Shown: positions 8,360 through 17,641, counted from the stretch's first letter. The stretch: DNA of 64,000 bases from Endozoicomonas gorgoniicola (GCF_025562715.2 NZ_JAPFCC010000001.1:5232001-5296000); one strand, 5' to 3'. Notes: generated from the sequence alone by a model not told the origin. Translations and numbers: made by a program.

Positions 8360-9198
8360 GGCTGTTCATCTCCCGGAATCTGAAGGAAAGGCGTACCGTG
8401 GGTATTCTCAGAATCATCGTCGGCGAGTACCTGCGCGGTTTTCCCTGCCACGCCCTGATAAGCCGGAGTAACAATATTGTCCGGATCATCCAGATAGTTA
8501 CCGCTGTTCACCTTGGCCAGTGCGGTGGAGAGGTTTTCGCCGGACGTATGGGCACTGAAACTGTAATTGGTGCGACGCTCAATAATATCTATGTCGTGGT
8601 TATTGCTGTTCGCGTACTTGATGCTGCTCCAGAAACGGTTAGCGAACTCCTGAGGCTCGCCGATCATGCCGCTTTTATCAAAGTGCGCGCCATAAAGACC
8701 AATTACGCCATCAACCAGAAAAGTTTCCCACTCATCAGGCACGATGTCAGAAGTCATAGGAACAGTGAAACAGAGATGAAGCATCATCTTTTTATCCGGT
8801 GCGGGCCAGATGTGGAGGCGGCCGCCAAACTCTGCGTATATTTTTGGCTCGCCTCGGTTTGTATTGCCGTTGTCATAAGCATGGCTGCGATAGGCCATAA
8901 TCTGGTCAACAGGCTTTTTCAGAATTTTATCTTTACCGTGAAGACTGATCAGGGAATCAATGCTGCCCTTCAGATCAAAGACATCCTGGCCCGGATAAGC
9001 AATAAACGAAAATACCCGTTTGGTGAACCACCAGGGTCTTCTGGAGTGTTTCTGTGCTTTGATGAGTGTGTGATGGAGCCAACGGCCAACTTTTGCCCGG
9101 GTATCGTCGTCATCCCGAATTTTGAGCAGCCCCGTCACATCGGTGATGATCCGCTCTTTCCGCTCGCTGTCTGGTTTGGGGTATTGAGGATCGATCAT
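8356..9198 (-). CDS. phage tail adaptor/connector-like protein (280 aa)
   Basis: Helical N-terminus with basic and aromatic residues (RRPWWFTKRVFSF), followed by a mixed alpha/beta part (AEFGGRLHIWPAPDKKMMLHLCFTVP). This pattern and the position directly after the capsid gene fit the podoviral adaptor proteins that join portal and tail. It starts after an intrinsic terminator at 9222-9254, so it may have its own promoter or depend on antitermination. The family call is by analogy. Confidence 0.6.
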   Translation of the reverse strand: MIDPQYPKPDSERKERIITDVTGLLKIRDDDDTRAKVGRWLHHTLIKAQKHSRRPWWFTKRVFSFIAYPGQDVFDLKGSIDSLISLHGKDKILKKPVDQIMAYRSHAYDNGNTNRGEPKIYAEFGGRLHIWPAPDKKMMLHLCFTVPMTSDIVPDEWETFLVDGVIGLYGAHFDKSGMIGEPQEFANRFWSSIKYANSNNHDIDIIERRTNYSFSAHTSGENLSTALAKVNSGNYLDDPDNIVTPAYQGVAGKTAQVLADDDSENTHGTPFLQIPGDEQP

Positions 9199-9221
9199 TT
9201 AGCTTACCGTTTTATAAAACA

Positions 9222-9254
9222 GCGCGCCCTCTGGGGAGAAGGTAGAGGGCGCGC
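9222..9254 (-). terminator. intrinsic terminator after the capsid gene
   Basis: GCGCGCCCTC (9222-9231) and GAGGGCGCGC (9245-9254) form a perfect 10-bp stem with a 13-base loop; on the minus strand the stem is followed by a T-rich stretch. It lies in the 83-base gap between the capsid stop and the adaptor start, and would let capsid be made in excess over tail genes. Confidence 0.75.
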
Positions 9255-9281
9255 CGAACACCTCACGCAAGGAGCTAGTTG

Positions 9282-10283
9282 TTAGCTGAACTTCAGTACG
9301 CCGTTGAGGTTACGACGACGACACACCACAGCCATATAAAGCAGGCAGTAACGATGCTTGGCAACTTTGCCATTCGTCCACTGCCACGGAGTCATGACAA
9401 AGTTGGTTTTCTTGTCCACACGGACTTCAATGGCTTTATCCCGGAAGTTCAGAGCCCAGGTGGTTTTCGCATCCAGATCCTTGTCATAGATATAAACCAG
9501 GTTGTTATGGGCGAAGGCTTCATGACCTTCAAACATCTGTTCTTCTTTTGGAGACATGCGAATCTTGCCTTCCAGATCTTCCAGCACAGCGTCGTAAACA
9601 TCTTCACCACACATGTAAACATCCGGGCTCATGCCGTTGTGGGTACAGTCACGACGCAGCTTACGCATGCCTTTACGCATTTCACTGGATAGAGCGAACT
9701 TGGTACTGTTCGCATCGTCCTTAAATGTCTGCTGGACATCCCAGTAACCAAAGCCCTTATGACTGGGGTCAATACCTCCAACAGTCGCGCCGGGGGTCAT
9801 AATGCGTCCGATGCCCATAAAGTCACGACCATTACAGTCCTGAGCGCCAACGATCCGCTCACCCACCTTGTTATTCATGGAGGTGTGAAGCTGTTCGGTT
9901 TTGGTTTGAGTCAGGTCAATGATCTGGCTTTCGCCTTCGTTCTTGCGCATTTCTTCATGGGAATACATCTGAACGCCGCCCGCATGACCCCAGAGGAATT
10001 TGGCATTATGGGTTGCACTTTGCGGGTTCAGATCCATGTCATCGTAACCAGTGAAAAACTTCACAGTAGAGTTTTCCTTGGCCAGCAGGGGGATGCTGAT
10101 ATTAGTGGAGATGGTACCCATTTCCCTGATCAGTCTCTTTTCCTTCAGGTAGTTGTAAAGCGCATGATCTACCTTGACCAGGTTGGGAAGATCTTTATCC
10201 ACTTCTTCCATTGTGGCGAGGAACATATCCTCGGTGTCTTCGGTTCCCGCAAACAGCGGGAGGTTGTGTCGTCTAACGGCCAT
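9282..10283 (-). CDS. phage major capsid protein (333 aa)
   Basis: 333 residues, directly downstream of the scaffold gene and followed by a strong terminator, the usual arrangement for the most abundant virion protein. It begins MAVRRHNLPLFAGTEDTED, has a long helical stretch with many charged residues around 20-60, and a beta-rich C-terminal half (HNNLVYIYDKDLDAKTTWALNFRDKAIEV). The layout and length suit an HK97-fold coat protein. I cannot name the exact subfamily from sequence alone, but the position between scaffold and adaptor makes the role likely. Confidence 0.75.
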   Translation of the reverse strand: MAVRRHNLPLFAGTEDTEDMFLATMEEVDKDLPNLVKVDHALYNYLKEKRLIREMGTISTNISIPLLAKENSTVKFFTGYDDMDLNPQSATHNAKFLWGHAGGVQMYSHEEMRKNEGESQIIDLTQTKTEQLHTSMNNKVGERIVGAQDCNGRDFMGIGRIMTPGATVGGIDPSHKGFGYWDVQQTFKDDANSTKFALSSEMRKGMRKLRRDCTHNGMSPDVYMCGEDVYDAVLEDLEGKIRMSPKEEQMFEGHEAFAHNNLVYIYDKDLDAKTTWALNFRDKAIEVRVDKKTNFVMTPWQWTNGKVAKHRYCLLYMAVVCRRRNLNGVLKFS

Positions 10284-10288
10284 GATCG

Positions 10289-11332
10289 TTATCCTTGATT
10301 AAGTCTGCGTTTAGCCAGAATGTGCGCACGTTCAAAGGGGTCACTGGGTAATTCGTCAGTGTTGTCCCTGCTGCCGGAGCCACCAACGGGTGGCCGGGTT
10401 CCGTTTTTCTTCAGCTTCTCAATCTCTGCCGTCTTTTTCTCCAGAGCAGCTTTTGCTTCCTGAGCCTCTGCGGCCAGTTTGCTCAAACCTTCCCAGGTCG
10501 CCAGCCGATACGCCGATTCCACAGAGACACCTTCAGCGGCCATGGTTTTCACCACGTCGTCTCTGTGGTCAGCCAGGTCGGGATGAGCCTGATGAGCTTC
10601 AGCGAATTGCTTCTGAATTGTGCTGTTCAGCTCTTCCTGCGCTCGCTCCCTGGCTCGCTCCCGGCTTTTCTCGGCCAGTGCCTGGTTCACCTCCCGTTTC
10701 TGCTTGTCCGCTAACCACTGGGTTTGCTCCTGCTGGCTGTCAAACTCCGGAATCTGTTCATCACCCTGGGGAGTGAAGAAAATTTCAATTCCGGCGGATT
10801 CAGCCAGCTGGGTAATTACAGGTACGGGATCGGATTCAAAGTTCTGGGCTTTTTCGATCAGCTGACGAATAGCGTCCGGATCGGCTCCGAAGTTATCCCT
10901 CATCTGCTTGCGCTCATTACCGAGCTTTTCCAGTGCTTTATTCAGACCGGTTTCCATCTCCTTGTAAGAATCAAGAAACGCAGTCTGGGCCTCACGGGGG
11001 AGATGACTGAACATCTCTTTCCGTTTGTCCGGCCAGCTTCCGGGGGCTTCTGGTGATTCTGTTGAAGTGCTGTCATCAGTTGCCTGATCGCTTGCCCCAT
11101 CACCTTCAGTCGCAGCCTCAACCGTTTCCTCCTGACTGCTGGCTCCGTCATTGCTGTCGGACGCTTGGCCGTCGGTATCGGTGTCGGTACTGTTCGGATC
11201 AGTGCCGGTGTCCTGATCTTCCTGGTCAATCGCGTCTCTGGCGCGCTCATAAGCCGAAGCAAAAGGGTTTGCGGAGCTTGAGGAACCAGTGTCAGTCGCT
11301 TGTGTTTCCGTGGAAGTATCAGGGTTGTCCAT
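10289..11332 (-). CDS. phage scaffolding protein (347 aa)
   Basis: Very acidic, Ser/Thr/Asp-rich and disordered for about the first 110 residues, then a long charged helical region (ALEKLGNERKQMRDNFG, REVNQALAEKSRERARERAQEEL, AKAALEKKTAEIEKLKK). Such a low-complexity acidic head with coiled-coil body, placed between portal and major capsid, is typical of procapsid scaffolding proteins, which fill the assembling shell and leave before DNA packaging. The basic C-terminus (RAHILAKRRLNQG) would contact the coat protein. Confidence 0.78.
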   Translation of the reverse strand: MDNPDTSTETQATDTGSSSSANPFASAYERARDAIDQEDQDTGTDPNSTDTDTDGQASDSNDGASSQEETVEAATEGDGASDQATDDSTSTESPEAPGSWPDKRKEMFSHLPREAQTAFLDSYKEMETGLNKALEKLGNERKQMRDNFGADPDAIRQLIEKAQNFESDPVPVITQLAESAGIEIFFTPQGDEQIPEFDSQQEQTQWLADKQKREVNQALAEKSRERARERAQEELNSTIQKQFAEAHQAHPDLADHRDDVVKTMAAEGVSVESAYRLATWEGLSKLAAEAQEAKAALEKKTAEIEKLKKNGTRPPVGGSGSRDNTDELPSDPFERAHILAKRRLNQG

Positions 11333-11354
11333 TGATCATTCTCTTCTGGGTTAA

Positions 11355-11371
11355 GTTGATCTCATATCAAC
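11355..11371. promoter_or_regulatory. 17-bp palindromic operator-like site B
   Basis: GTTGATCTCATATCAAC, the exact reverse complement of site A and identical to site C. It lies 23 bases upstream of the scaffold start, in the 88-base gap after the portal stop, where a promoter for scaffold and capsid would be placed. Confidence 0.6.
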
Positions 11372-11420
11372 ACTGTTTATACATAAACTTCCATGCTCAG
11401 GTAAAGCCGAGCATTCAAAG

Positions 11421-13259
11421 TTATTCCATTGGGTTGATCGCTGAACGAATAGTCTGACCGTTGTTGATGGCATCCGGTGAAGGAATACTGCCCTGTTGCG
11501 GCTGTAAGGGTTGCTCTGGGGGAATAACGTGACGGCGTGCTGCTTCCATAATGCCGTTCACGTTTCTGATATCCATCTGAGTCAGAATTTCCCGAGTTAA
11601 GATCAGCGATGCTTCCGGGCCTACCCTGTCACCTAACATTCCGGCTGCTTCAATCAACATTTTCTGACGAACAGGACTGATCTGGGTAGGGCCTCCACCA
11701 GGGCCAACATCAATGACGAATTTGCCGTCAAAGGCCGTGCGACCATACTCGAGAATCTTCTCTTCACCGTTAGCCAGAGTGACACGCATGGTCTGACCAT
11801 CCGGTGTGAAACGCGCCAGAAAAGCGAAGTGGGTTCTGGCCAGATTGTTCAGGAACTTGAACAGTTTGGAACGCTTGCGGTTGACACGGGCCTGACCGAT
11901 CCGCTGCTGGTTCTCAGATTCGGTTGCGGTTTCCGCACCGCCAAAAGGTACTTCTGACACCCCGGAGTTTTCCCGAACATCATCAGCAGGCTGGTTAGCG
12001 AACTGAAGCAGGGCATCAGGCAGGTTTGCGGTCTGGACTTCCTTGAAGATCCGACTGATATCAGCGTCATCCTGAACGTCCATTCCCACCGCTTCCGTGG
12101 TGTTTTTGCTTCTCAGGGCGTTGTTAACATCAGTCTCTTCAATTTTGTTTTTGTCATAGAGCATCAGTCGCTTCTGGTCTCTGGCCAGATTGGAGCGACG
12201 TGTTCTGAGAATGTCAGCTTCCAGTGCTGGAATACGAATATGCTCGACCTGACTAACTCCAAATGGATCATCCTGACCAGGTATCGGAATAAAGCTGTTG
12301 AATGGGGAATCATCCGGATGAACAAAACGAACCGGATACTGGTCAGCCCGGATTCGGGTTAACGTGGTTTTCTCTCCATCACTGTTGATCGGTTTATCCT
12401 GATCAGTTGGAGAGGCACTTTCCATGAATGTAATCAGTTCCCGTGTATCACGGTCATAAACCACAATCACTTTTACTGAATCTTCCTGATAATACTCGCT
12501 GCCTTCTTCCATCTCGCCAGCCAGCGTTTTGATCCGGAAAGAAGACGGCTCAATGTCATCAGGCAGGTTGTAACGATCATCAGCCTTTAGAACTGCCAGA
12601 CGGGTTACTCGTTCAAAGCCATGCCATCTGGATTCACCAATAGCGGTTGCACCAGAGTCAAACAAAAATTCCATGGGGCTGATACGCTCATCATTCACCC
12701 CTTCAAATACGGTTTCTTTAGTGGTAACTGGTTCAAAAACCGGAAAACCATCATCGCCCAGCTTGGGAACAAAGCGACCATCTTTTTCAACCATAACGGC
12801 AATCTGATCCTGTTCCACTTCCTCTTCTTCCGTACGCCACCAGGAGTAACTGATTCCGTGGCCACAGATCAGCGCATCCAGTTTTATCCGGTCTATTCGT
12901 TCAGGACCGTTAACCATGCCTGATGAATAGAGACTGTTATAAACACCCTGTTCAACCACAGACTCTCTGTGAGTGTCCATGTTATCCAGTTGCCGACTCA
13001 TGGAGGCAGCGCGAGCGGTTACACCAATATCTTCGATTTCCAGATAGCCCATGGTCTGCTCAAGGTTCCTGAAGATCAGGGAAACCTTAACGATATCACC
13101 TTGAGGAAGTTCTACTTTTGAGTCTTTGACTTCTCCGTGCCAGGCGTCTTTACCTTCCGAGTGAAGACTGGCGTAGTGTTGCCACATTGCCTCACGGGCT
13201 TCCCGTCTGGATCGGGAAGCCTGTATCCGTTTATGCCAGGTCTTATCGTCTGTTTTCAT
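11421..13259 (-). CDS. phage portal protein, P22-like (612 aa)
   Basis: 612 residues, within the usual size of podoviral portals. The N-terminus (KTDDKTWHKRIQASRSRREAREAMWQHY) and the central GISYSWWRTEEEEVEQDQ and SNLARDQKRLMLYDKNKI stretches, then VPFGGAETATESENQQRIGQARVNRKRSKLF near 420-450, fit the P22-like portal family. It forms the ring through which DNA enters and leaves the capsid. It lies between the lysis genes and the scaffold gene, and its ATG overlaps the stop of the upstream membrane protein by four bases. Confidence 0.85.
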   Translation of the reverse strand: MKTDDKTWHKRIQASRSRREAREAMWQHYASLHSEGKDAWHGEVKDSKVELPQGDIVKVSLIFRNLEQTMGYLEIEDIGVTARAASMSRQLDNMDTHRESVVEQGVYNSLYSSGMVNGPERIDRIKLDALICGHGISYSWWRTEEEEVEQDQIAVMVEKDGRFVPKLGDDGFPVFEPVTTKETVFEGVNDERISPMEFLFDSGATAIGESRWHGFERVTRLAVLKADDRYNLPDDIEPSSFRIKTLAGEMEEGSEYYQEDSVKVIVVYDRDTRELITFMESASPTDQDKPINSDGEKTTLTRIRADQYPVRFVHPDDSPFNSFIPIPGQDDPFGVSQVEHIRIPALEADILRTRRSNLARDQKRLMLYDKNKIEETDVNNALRSKNTTEAVGMDVQDDADISRIFKEVQTANLPDALLQFANQPADDVRENSGVSEVPFGGAETATESENQQRIGQARVNRKRSKLFKFLNNLARTHFAFLARFTPDGQTMRVTLANGEEKILEYGRTAFDGKFVIDVGPGGGPTQISPVRQKMLIEAAGMLGDRVGPEASLILTREILTQMDIRNVNGIMEAARRHVIPPEQPLQPQQGSIPSPDAINNGQTIRSAINPME

Positions 13260-13555
13260 TTGTCCGCCTTAGAGTCCAGTTTATCCAGAATCTTTTGGAG
13301 CATGCCTTGAATGGTTTTAATCTCGTCAACGTACCGGCTCAAACTGACGTATTTGTCAGGCAGTTCAGCCCTAAGGTCGTTGTATCGCTGCTGAAGGTCT
13401 TCCAGATCCCCACGCAGTTCGGCCAGAGAATGGCTGTTTGTTCTCTTATGTTCGTCATAGTCCTTAGTCAACCGACGTACAATCCAGCCAATCGGCCCCC
13501 AAAGAACCAGGTTAAAAACAGCCATGGCAATGATAATGATCTGGTAAATAGTCAC
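13256..13555 (-). CDS. small phage membrane protein with coiled coil (DUF2730-like)
   Basis: 99 residues. Residues 1-26 form one membrane segment (IYQIIIIAMAVFNLVLWGPIGWIV), followed by a charged helical domain of about 65 residues with heptad character (LEDLQQRYNDLRAEL). One N-terminal anchor plus a cytosolic or periplasmic coiled coil is the DUF2730-type layout seen near phage lysis and packaging genes. A spanin or holin accessory role is possible but not shown. Confidence 0.65.
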   Translation of the reverse strand: MTIYQIIIIAMAVFNLVLWGPIGWIVRRLTKDYDEHKRTNSHSLAELRGDLEDLQQRYNDLRAELPDKYVSLSRYVDEIKTIQGMLQKILDKLDSKADK

Positions 13556-13569
13556 ATGCCACTCCTTGC

Positions 13570-14049
13570 CTAATCTCTGCTAGTTTTTCCAAATAGTCGA
13601 ACCAACAGCGGCTCCAGATTCTTTAAGGCTCGCTCTCCAAAAAGAAATGGGAGTACAAGAAGGTTGATGGCTATCATTGCTGTTTGTTGCTGTTGGGAAA
13701 GTTCCCAGGAGCTGAACCACATGACATCCAGATACATGGTTAAGTATCCCCACAGTGGGCGCTGACAACCGCGCAGGAAAATCACTAGCGGGCCCAACAC
13801 TGGAATGGTTTTCAGGTCAGCTGCTGTTCCTTCTAAATCCCGTATCCGCTGGTTGAACTCTTGAAGTGCCTGAGTCTCGGCTTCCTGGGTCTGAAGTTCT
13901 TTTTTGTCCTGAAGCTGCTTCAGCGTAACCTGAAGTTTTGCCTGATCCTGTTCACTCATTGACGGAGGCAGATAGGCTTTTACCAGTCCGAAAACTTCCC
14001 CGGCAAGATCACCTGTCACAGCGTTAAGAGCTTTTGATAGCCAGCTCAT
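13570..14049 (-). CDS. holin, three-transmembrane type
   Basis: 159 residues with an amphipathic N-terminus, a charged coiled-coil region (about 35-75), then hydrophobic segments: IPVLGPLVIFLRG, LWGYLTMYLDVMWFSSW and MIAINLLVLPFLFG. This is the layout of the 3TM holin family (gene-transfer-release/phage holins). It would accumulate in the inner membrane and open it for the transglycosylase encoded by the overlapping upstream gene at 14046-14627. Confidence 0.78.
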   Translation of the reverse strand: MSWLSKALNAVTGDLAGEVFGLVKAYLPPSMSEQDQAKLQVTLKQLQDKKELQTQEAETQALQEFNQRIRDLEGTAADLKTIPVLGPLVIFLRGCQRPLWGYLTMYLDVMWFSSWELSQQQQTAMIAINLLVLPFLFGERALKNLEPLLVRLFGKTSRD

Positions 14050-14627
14050 ACCACTGCCTCCTCGTTTTTTACCAGAGGCTGAGTAAAAAGTTCTGCGGCA
14101 CCATTTCTGGCTACTGTGTCTACGTAGTGCTGATTGACTAGCTCACACTCTGAGCTGAATCGAACCGAACCGGCGTTGTAAGCCGCTGCCACACCTTTCC
14201 AGCCGTAGCGGTCATACCAGACTTTTTTCAGTGAGAGCAGGTGACGACAGCCATAAAAAATACCCTGTGCAGAACACAGCTCTGGAAACGGGCCGCTGAA
14301 ACCATACTCTCTGGCCACCGCGCCCATTACTTGCATTGGTCCCCAGCTGGCTTGTTGACCAATCCACTCTGTGTTGCGGCTGGAGATGTTTCTCAGGTAT
14401 GGGAAATCTTTGGGAGCCACTTCGTTGTTCTTTTCAGAGCTTTTCAAACTTCTGAAAGGTGCGTGCTGCTTAATGTTAAACAGATAGCGATAATGGGCTT
14501 CGGTACGGTAGGCATAGAGGCTACCGGCTGATTCAGTCTGAATGATTGCCAGAATCAGCTCCTCCGGAATTTCAAACAACGCTGAGTAGTTTTTGACTTC
14601 CTGCTTCAATAGGTCTTCCGTTTTCAT
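14046..14627 (-). CDS. endolysin, lytic transglycosylase (SLT domain)
   Basis: 193 residues. EELILAIIQTESAGS near the N-terminus holds the catalytic Glu of lysozyme-like SLT transglycosylases; ASWGPMQVMGAVAREYGF and GVAAAYNAGS are the family's second and third motifs. It cuts the glycan backbone of peptidoglycan. No signal peptide is visible, so export would depend on the holin. It overlaps both neighbours by four bases (large terminase upstream, holin downstream). Confidence 0.88.
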   Translation of the reverse strand: MKTEDLLKQEVKNYSALFEIPEELILAIIQTESAGSLYAYRTEAHYRYLFNIKQHAPFRSLKSSEKNNEVAPKDFPYLRNISSRNTEWIGQQASWGPMQVMGAVAREYGFSGPFPELCSAQGIFYGCRHLLSLKKVWYDRYGWKGVAAAYNAGSVRFSSECELVNQHYVDTVARNGAAELFTQPLVKNEEAVV

Positions 14628-16411
14628 CGTATGATCCTCATATTATTTTGCTTGTTTCGAATCCGGTTGAAGTGCTCCTGAAAGACGACTGGAGTACTCG
14701 GAGCCTCGTCTTTTTTTTCTGCCTGGTTGGTGGTATTCGGGGTGTGAATCATCAGGGTATGAAGCAGGGAGTCCGCGATATTGCCAGACTCAAAACCCCG
14801 CTTTTTCATATCCGATTTGGTTTCCGCTTTGATCCGTCGTGACTTGGCATCTTCGTGATAACCTGTTGCGGTCAGCTGAGATTTCAGCCTCGGGAATTGA
14901 ATCAGGTGACAGCGGGGGTTAGATACCCAGCTGCGGCCTGCTTTGTGCCACATCTCATCACGGCGCAGGTAGTAGCGCTTTTTGTCGTGAGCCTGTTTAC
15001 CAGAATTGAAATGGATGACAGTGACGTCTTTTTTGTTCTGGTAGTAACGGGACAGATACTCCATAGCTCCACGACCAACGCCGTTCGAATCGCCGATGAT
15101 ATAGCGAGCCCCCAGACGTTCCTGATACTCAATAGCCAGGTCAGCAGCTTTCAGGGTGATGTCTTTCGGCTTATCCGGTGGAAGCCATTCTTCACCATCC
15201 AGCATGTTGAAACCCTGACGTACAGCCAGAGAGTGCTTATCACTGAACAGACCAAAGTCGAGACCGATGATAATGGGGTCTTTCTGGCTGGCTTCATCTT
15301 TGGGTCTGGCCATGGCCTCATCCACCCAGTGCGTCTTGATACATTGAGTGAATGCTGAACGTGGCTTCATACCTTTAACACGAACCCGGAACACATCGTG
15401 ATCGTCATCACCGTCACAATCTTCCAGAATTTCTTCCCAGTAGCTCGGACGAACAAAGCCACGAAGCGTCAGTTTGTGAACCCGTCCTGCGGTGTCCCGG
15501 TAAGGAATCTGATACATTTTTTCGCGGTTACTGTCACGACAATCCAGGTTGTGAATGGCGTAACGGTGTGTCTTCTGACAGTCTTCAGCGAACCAGCCAT
15601 CAGGCCGGGTCGGGTTAGCCGGAGCGATAAGGCGAGCACCTTCTTCTGACAGAGCACCCTTCAACACTTCACGGATGGCGTCGGAAACACCTGACGCTTC
15701 ATCAATCACCACCATGATTCCGCCTGAAGCACTTTCTTCCCGATCGTCACCAAAGATTGCGGCCAGCTGACCATCTGCGTCATCGTCGTCCATGGCGTGC
15801 GCCCCCTGAAGACCTTCCGGCTTTTCTTCCCGGGCTGTTCGGGCGACAGTGGCCCAGTCACTGAAGTCGCTGTCAATGTGTGCGATCCGGTCACGCTGAA
15901 CTTCCCACTGGTCAGCGAGCATCGGCCAGGCTTTTTTCAGGCGACGGTACATCTTGCGGATTTCATCCCACAGGCGACCAGTCAGCTGAGTGGCTGTTGG
16001 TGCGGTACAAAGGTTGTAGGTGTATTTGATGGTGAGTTTATGCCACCAGGTTGCTATAGCGAGCACCCGGGTTTTACCCATGCCGTGGCCAGACGGAATC
16101 AAAACCTGACGCTTTGGTTTATTTGGATCAACACCATAAAACTGATACAGCTCAATCGGCGCGTCTGCCAAATCCAGAAGAATCGCCACCTGATAAGGAG
16201 CTAGTTTTACTCTCAGGGCTTCCACTGCGAAGCAAACCGGATCAACCCGCCACCGAACCAGCATCCACGACAGGCGCTGGAACGCTTTATCTTCTTCGGG
16301 TACAGAAGCCAGTAAACGCTCGGCTCCTTCAGGCCAGTACCACGCCATAGCCTCCTGTTCTGTCATGGGGCGACATTTGGAGTGGTGTTTTGGAGTGAAT
16401 GCGCCCATCAC
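14624..16411 (-). CDS. terminase large subunit (595 aa)
   Basis: ATPase-nuclease that pumps phage DNA into the procapsid and cuts it. Walker A is PSGHGMGKT at 106-114 and Walker B is IMVVIDEAS near 236-244, followed by an APANPTRPDG coupling motif. The C-terminal RNase H-like nuclease begins IIGLDFGLFSDKHSL (first catalytic Asp) and continues YIIGDSNGVGRGAMEYL (second). The start codon overlaps the stop of the small-subunit gene. The protein is complete. Confidence 0.92.
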   Translation of the reverse strand: MMGAFTPKHHSKCRPMTEQEAMAWYWPEGAERLLASVPEEDKAFQRLSWMLVRWRVDPVCFAVEALRVKLAPYQVAILLDLADAPIELYQFYGVDPNKPKRQVLIPSGHGMGKTRVLAIATWWHKLTIKYTYNLCTAPTATQLTGRLWDEIRKMYRRLKKAWPMLADQWEVQRDRIAHIDSDFSDWATVARTAREEKPEGLQGAHAMDDDDADGQLAAIFGDDREESASGGIMVVIDEASGVSDAIREVLKGALSEEGARLIAPANPTRPDGWFAEDCQKTHRYAIHNLDCRDSNREKMYQIPYRDTAGRVHKLTLRGFVRPSYWEEILEDCDGDDDHDVFRVRVKGMKPRSAFTQCIKTHWVDEAMARPKDEASQKDPIIIGLDFGLFSDKHSLAVRQGFNMLDGEEWLPPDKPKDITLKAADLAIEYQERLGARYIIGDSNGVGRGAMEYLSRYYQNKKDVTVIHFNSGKQAHDKKRYYLRRDEMWHKAGRSWVSNPRCHLIQFPRLKSQLTATGYHEDAKSRRIKAETKSDMKKRGFESGNIADSLLHTLMIHTPNTTNQAEKKDEAPSTPVVFQEHFNRIRNKQNNMRIIR

Positions 16412-17049
16412 CCGAACCTTCCTTCAGCATCAGGGCACGTTCCACCCTGACGGGATTCGGAATTTTCAAAATTTTTAGTGTCAGGGTAAATACAATCCAC
16501 GGTATCGCCCAGGGGGGGGTGGGGGGTGTCGCTGCCGCTCTGGCCATCGTCCATCACCTGGTCATACTCCAGTGCCGGAACGTCGACCAGCAGACCTTGC
16601 TGAGGTGTGAAAAAGGTTCCATTTTGGGGGGCAACTAATCCGTTATCAGTAGCGCAGGCTTCATAAGTGTCTGAATCTTCGGCGGTTTCTGTTTCTGGCT
16701 GTGTCTCTTGTGGCATGTTTGCGCCATCGGGCAGGCTCGGAAGGGCTGAAAGTGCATCAGCAAGGGTGCCGGATCCTGAGCCTGGATTGCTCTCTTTGGC
16801 TCCGGTTGAGATAGCGGCCCAGAGTTTCACGACATCCTTTCCATCACCAGAGTTGATCATGTCAGATACGATCATTGCTCCAGTGCGAACCGCATCTTCC
16901 TCCAACTGGCCGGTCATATGCTCCGGGTACTTGGATCGACCAGCATGCGCCAGCCCTTCAGTTATCGCAATTTCCAGCAGTCGCCGGGTCTGGCTGATTC
17001 CGCCCTTTGGTCGTCCTGCTCCTGTTCTCGCTCCACCATGGCCTGCCAT
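16408..17049 (-). CDS. terminase small subunit-like protein (213 aa)
   Basis: Starts MAGHGGARTGAGRPKGGISQTRRLLE; the GGARTGAGRPKG opening is a hallmark of many small terminase subunits, followed by a helical DNA-recognition region to about residue 95. The C-terminal half is acidic, Pro/Thr-rich and probably flexible. A run of C residues (complement of 16509-16526) occurs in codons for TPHPPLG and could cause slippage in replication or translation. Four-base overlap with the large subunit gene. Confidence 0.78.
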   Translation of the reverse strand: MAGHGGARTGAGRPKGGISQTRRLLEIAITEGLAHAGRSKYPEHMTGQLEEDAVRTGAMIVSDMINSGDGKDVVKLWAAISTGAKESNPGSGSGTLADALSALPSLPDGANMPQETQPETETAEDSDTYEACATDNGLVAPQNGTFFTPQQGLLVDVPALEYDQVMDDGQSGSDTPHPPLGDTVDCIYPDTKNFENSESRQGGTCPDAEGRFG

Positions 17050-17055
17050 AACGTT

Positions 17056-17085
17056 GCCTTGATTCCCCTTGATTCCCCTTGATTA
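17056..17085. repeat. tandem CTTGATTCCC repeats before the small terminase gene
   Basis: Three consecutive copies of a 10-base unit, TTGATTCCCC, TTGATTCCCC, TTGATTACCC, lie immediately upstream of the small terminase start. They are placed where a small terminase could bind (a pac-like site) or where a ribosome site would be extended: on the coding strand each unit contains AAGGGGAA. Confidence 0.5.
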
Positions 17086-17133
17086 CCCTGCGCGGGCAGC
17101 TCTCTACCTCGTTTTGATGATTTTACGGGGTTA

Positions 17134-17150
17134 GTTGATCTCATATCAAC
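17134..17150. promoter_or_regulatory. 17-bp palindromic operator-like site C
   Basis: GTTGATCTCATATCAAC, identical to site B. It lies 85 bases upstream of the small terminase start, at the head of the whole late operon, a good place to control late transcription. Confidence 0.62.
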
Positions 17151-17191
17151 AGCGAGCATAGGCCGACCTCCACAGAGCCGCTGTAAAAGCC

Positions 17192-17580
17192 TGTCCCGTA
17201 AAAAATGCGATTTGTCCCGTCATTGTCCCGAAAGCTTTTCAAGTGTGCGCTATGGCTGTTCTATTAAAGAAATAGGTGTCTATCACCACTAAACACCTAT
17301 AAATAAAGGCGGCCAGAACCCGAGCTGCTTACTAGCCAACAACGCCGCCACGATTTCCACGGTGGTCACGGTATCCGAGACCCTACGACGCGACTGACCA
17401 TTTTTTCCAATCTGGCGGCCGGTTCGGTGTATAGGGTTGTATCTGGCTGAATAACAACGGGACAACCGGTAAAATCGTGGAAGCAGAGTAAAAAGCGATT
17501 ATAAAACAGTATGTTGTGTCTTTGCCCCGATTGTTGAAAGGCCGAGGAATCGCCGTGACAACTTTGCCGGTATCGGGACA
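17192..17580. repeat. five TGTCCCG repeats in the non-coding gap (possible origin or binding array)
   Basis: TGTCCCG occurs at 17192-17198, 17213-17219 and 17224-17230 on the plus strand and, inverted, at 17458-17464 and 17574-17580. The 640-base interval 17050-17690 between the late operon and the replication genes holds no convincing gene. It also contains a GGTGT/ACACC hairpin near 17,276-17,299. Iteron-like binding sites or a replication origin are possible; this is inference. Confidence 0.35.
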
Positions 17581-17641
17581 GGGTGTGGATTTGGGATAAA
17601 CGAATTTGGTGTTAGAGGTGCTTTGTTTGAGTCTCAACCAG

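Noticed and set aside
8398..9285. Plus-strand open frame of 295 codons
   Set aside because: Antisense shadow of the adaptor gene; no ribosome site and no recognisable domain.
17192..17580. CRISPR array
   Set aside because: The TGTCCCG motifs are only seven bases, irregularly spaced and in both orientations; no CRISPR array was seen anywhere in the window.
17383..17637. Minus-strand frame of 84 codons in the phage control interval
   Set aside because: No ribosome site, low-complexity composition and it spans the TGTCCCG motifs; more likely non-coding.
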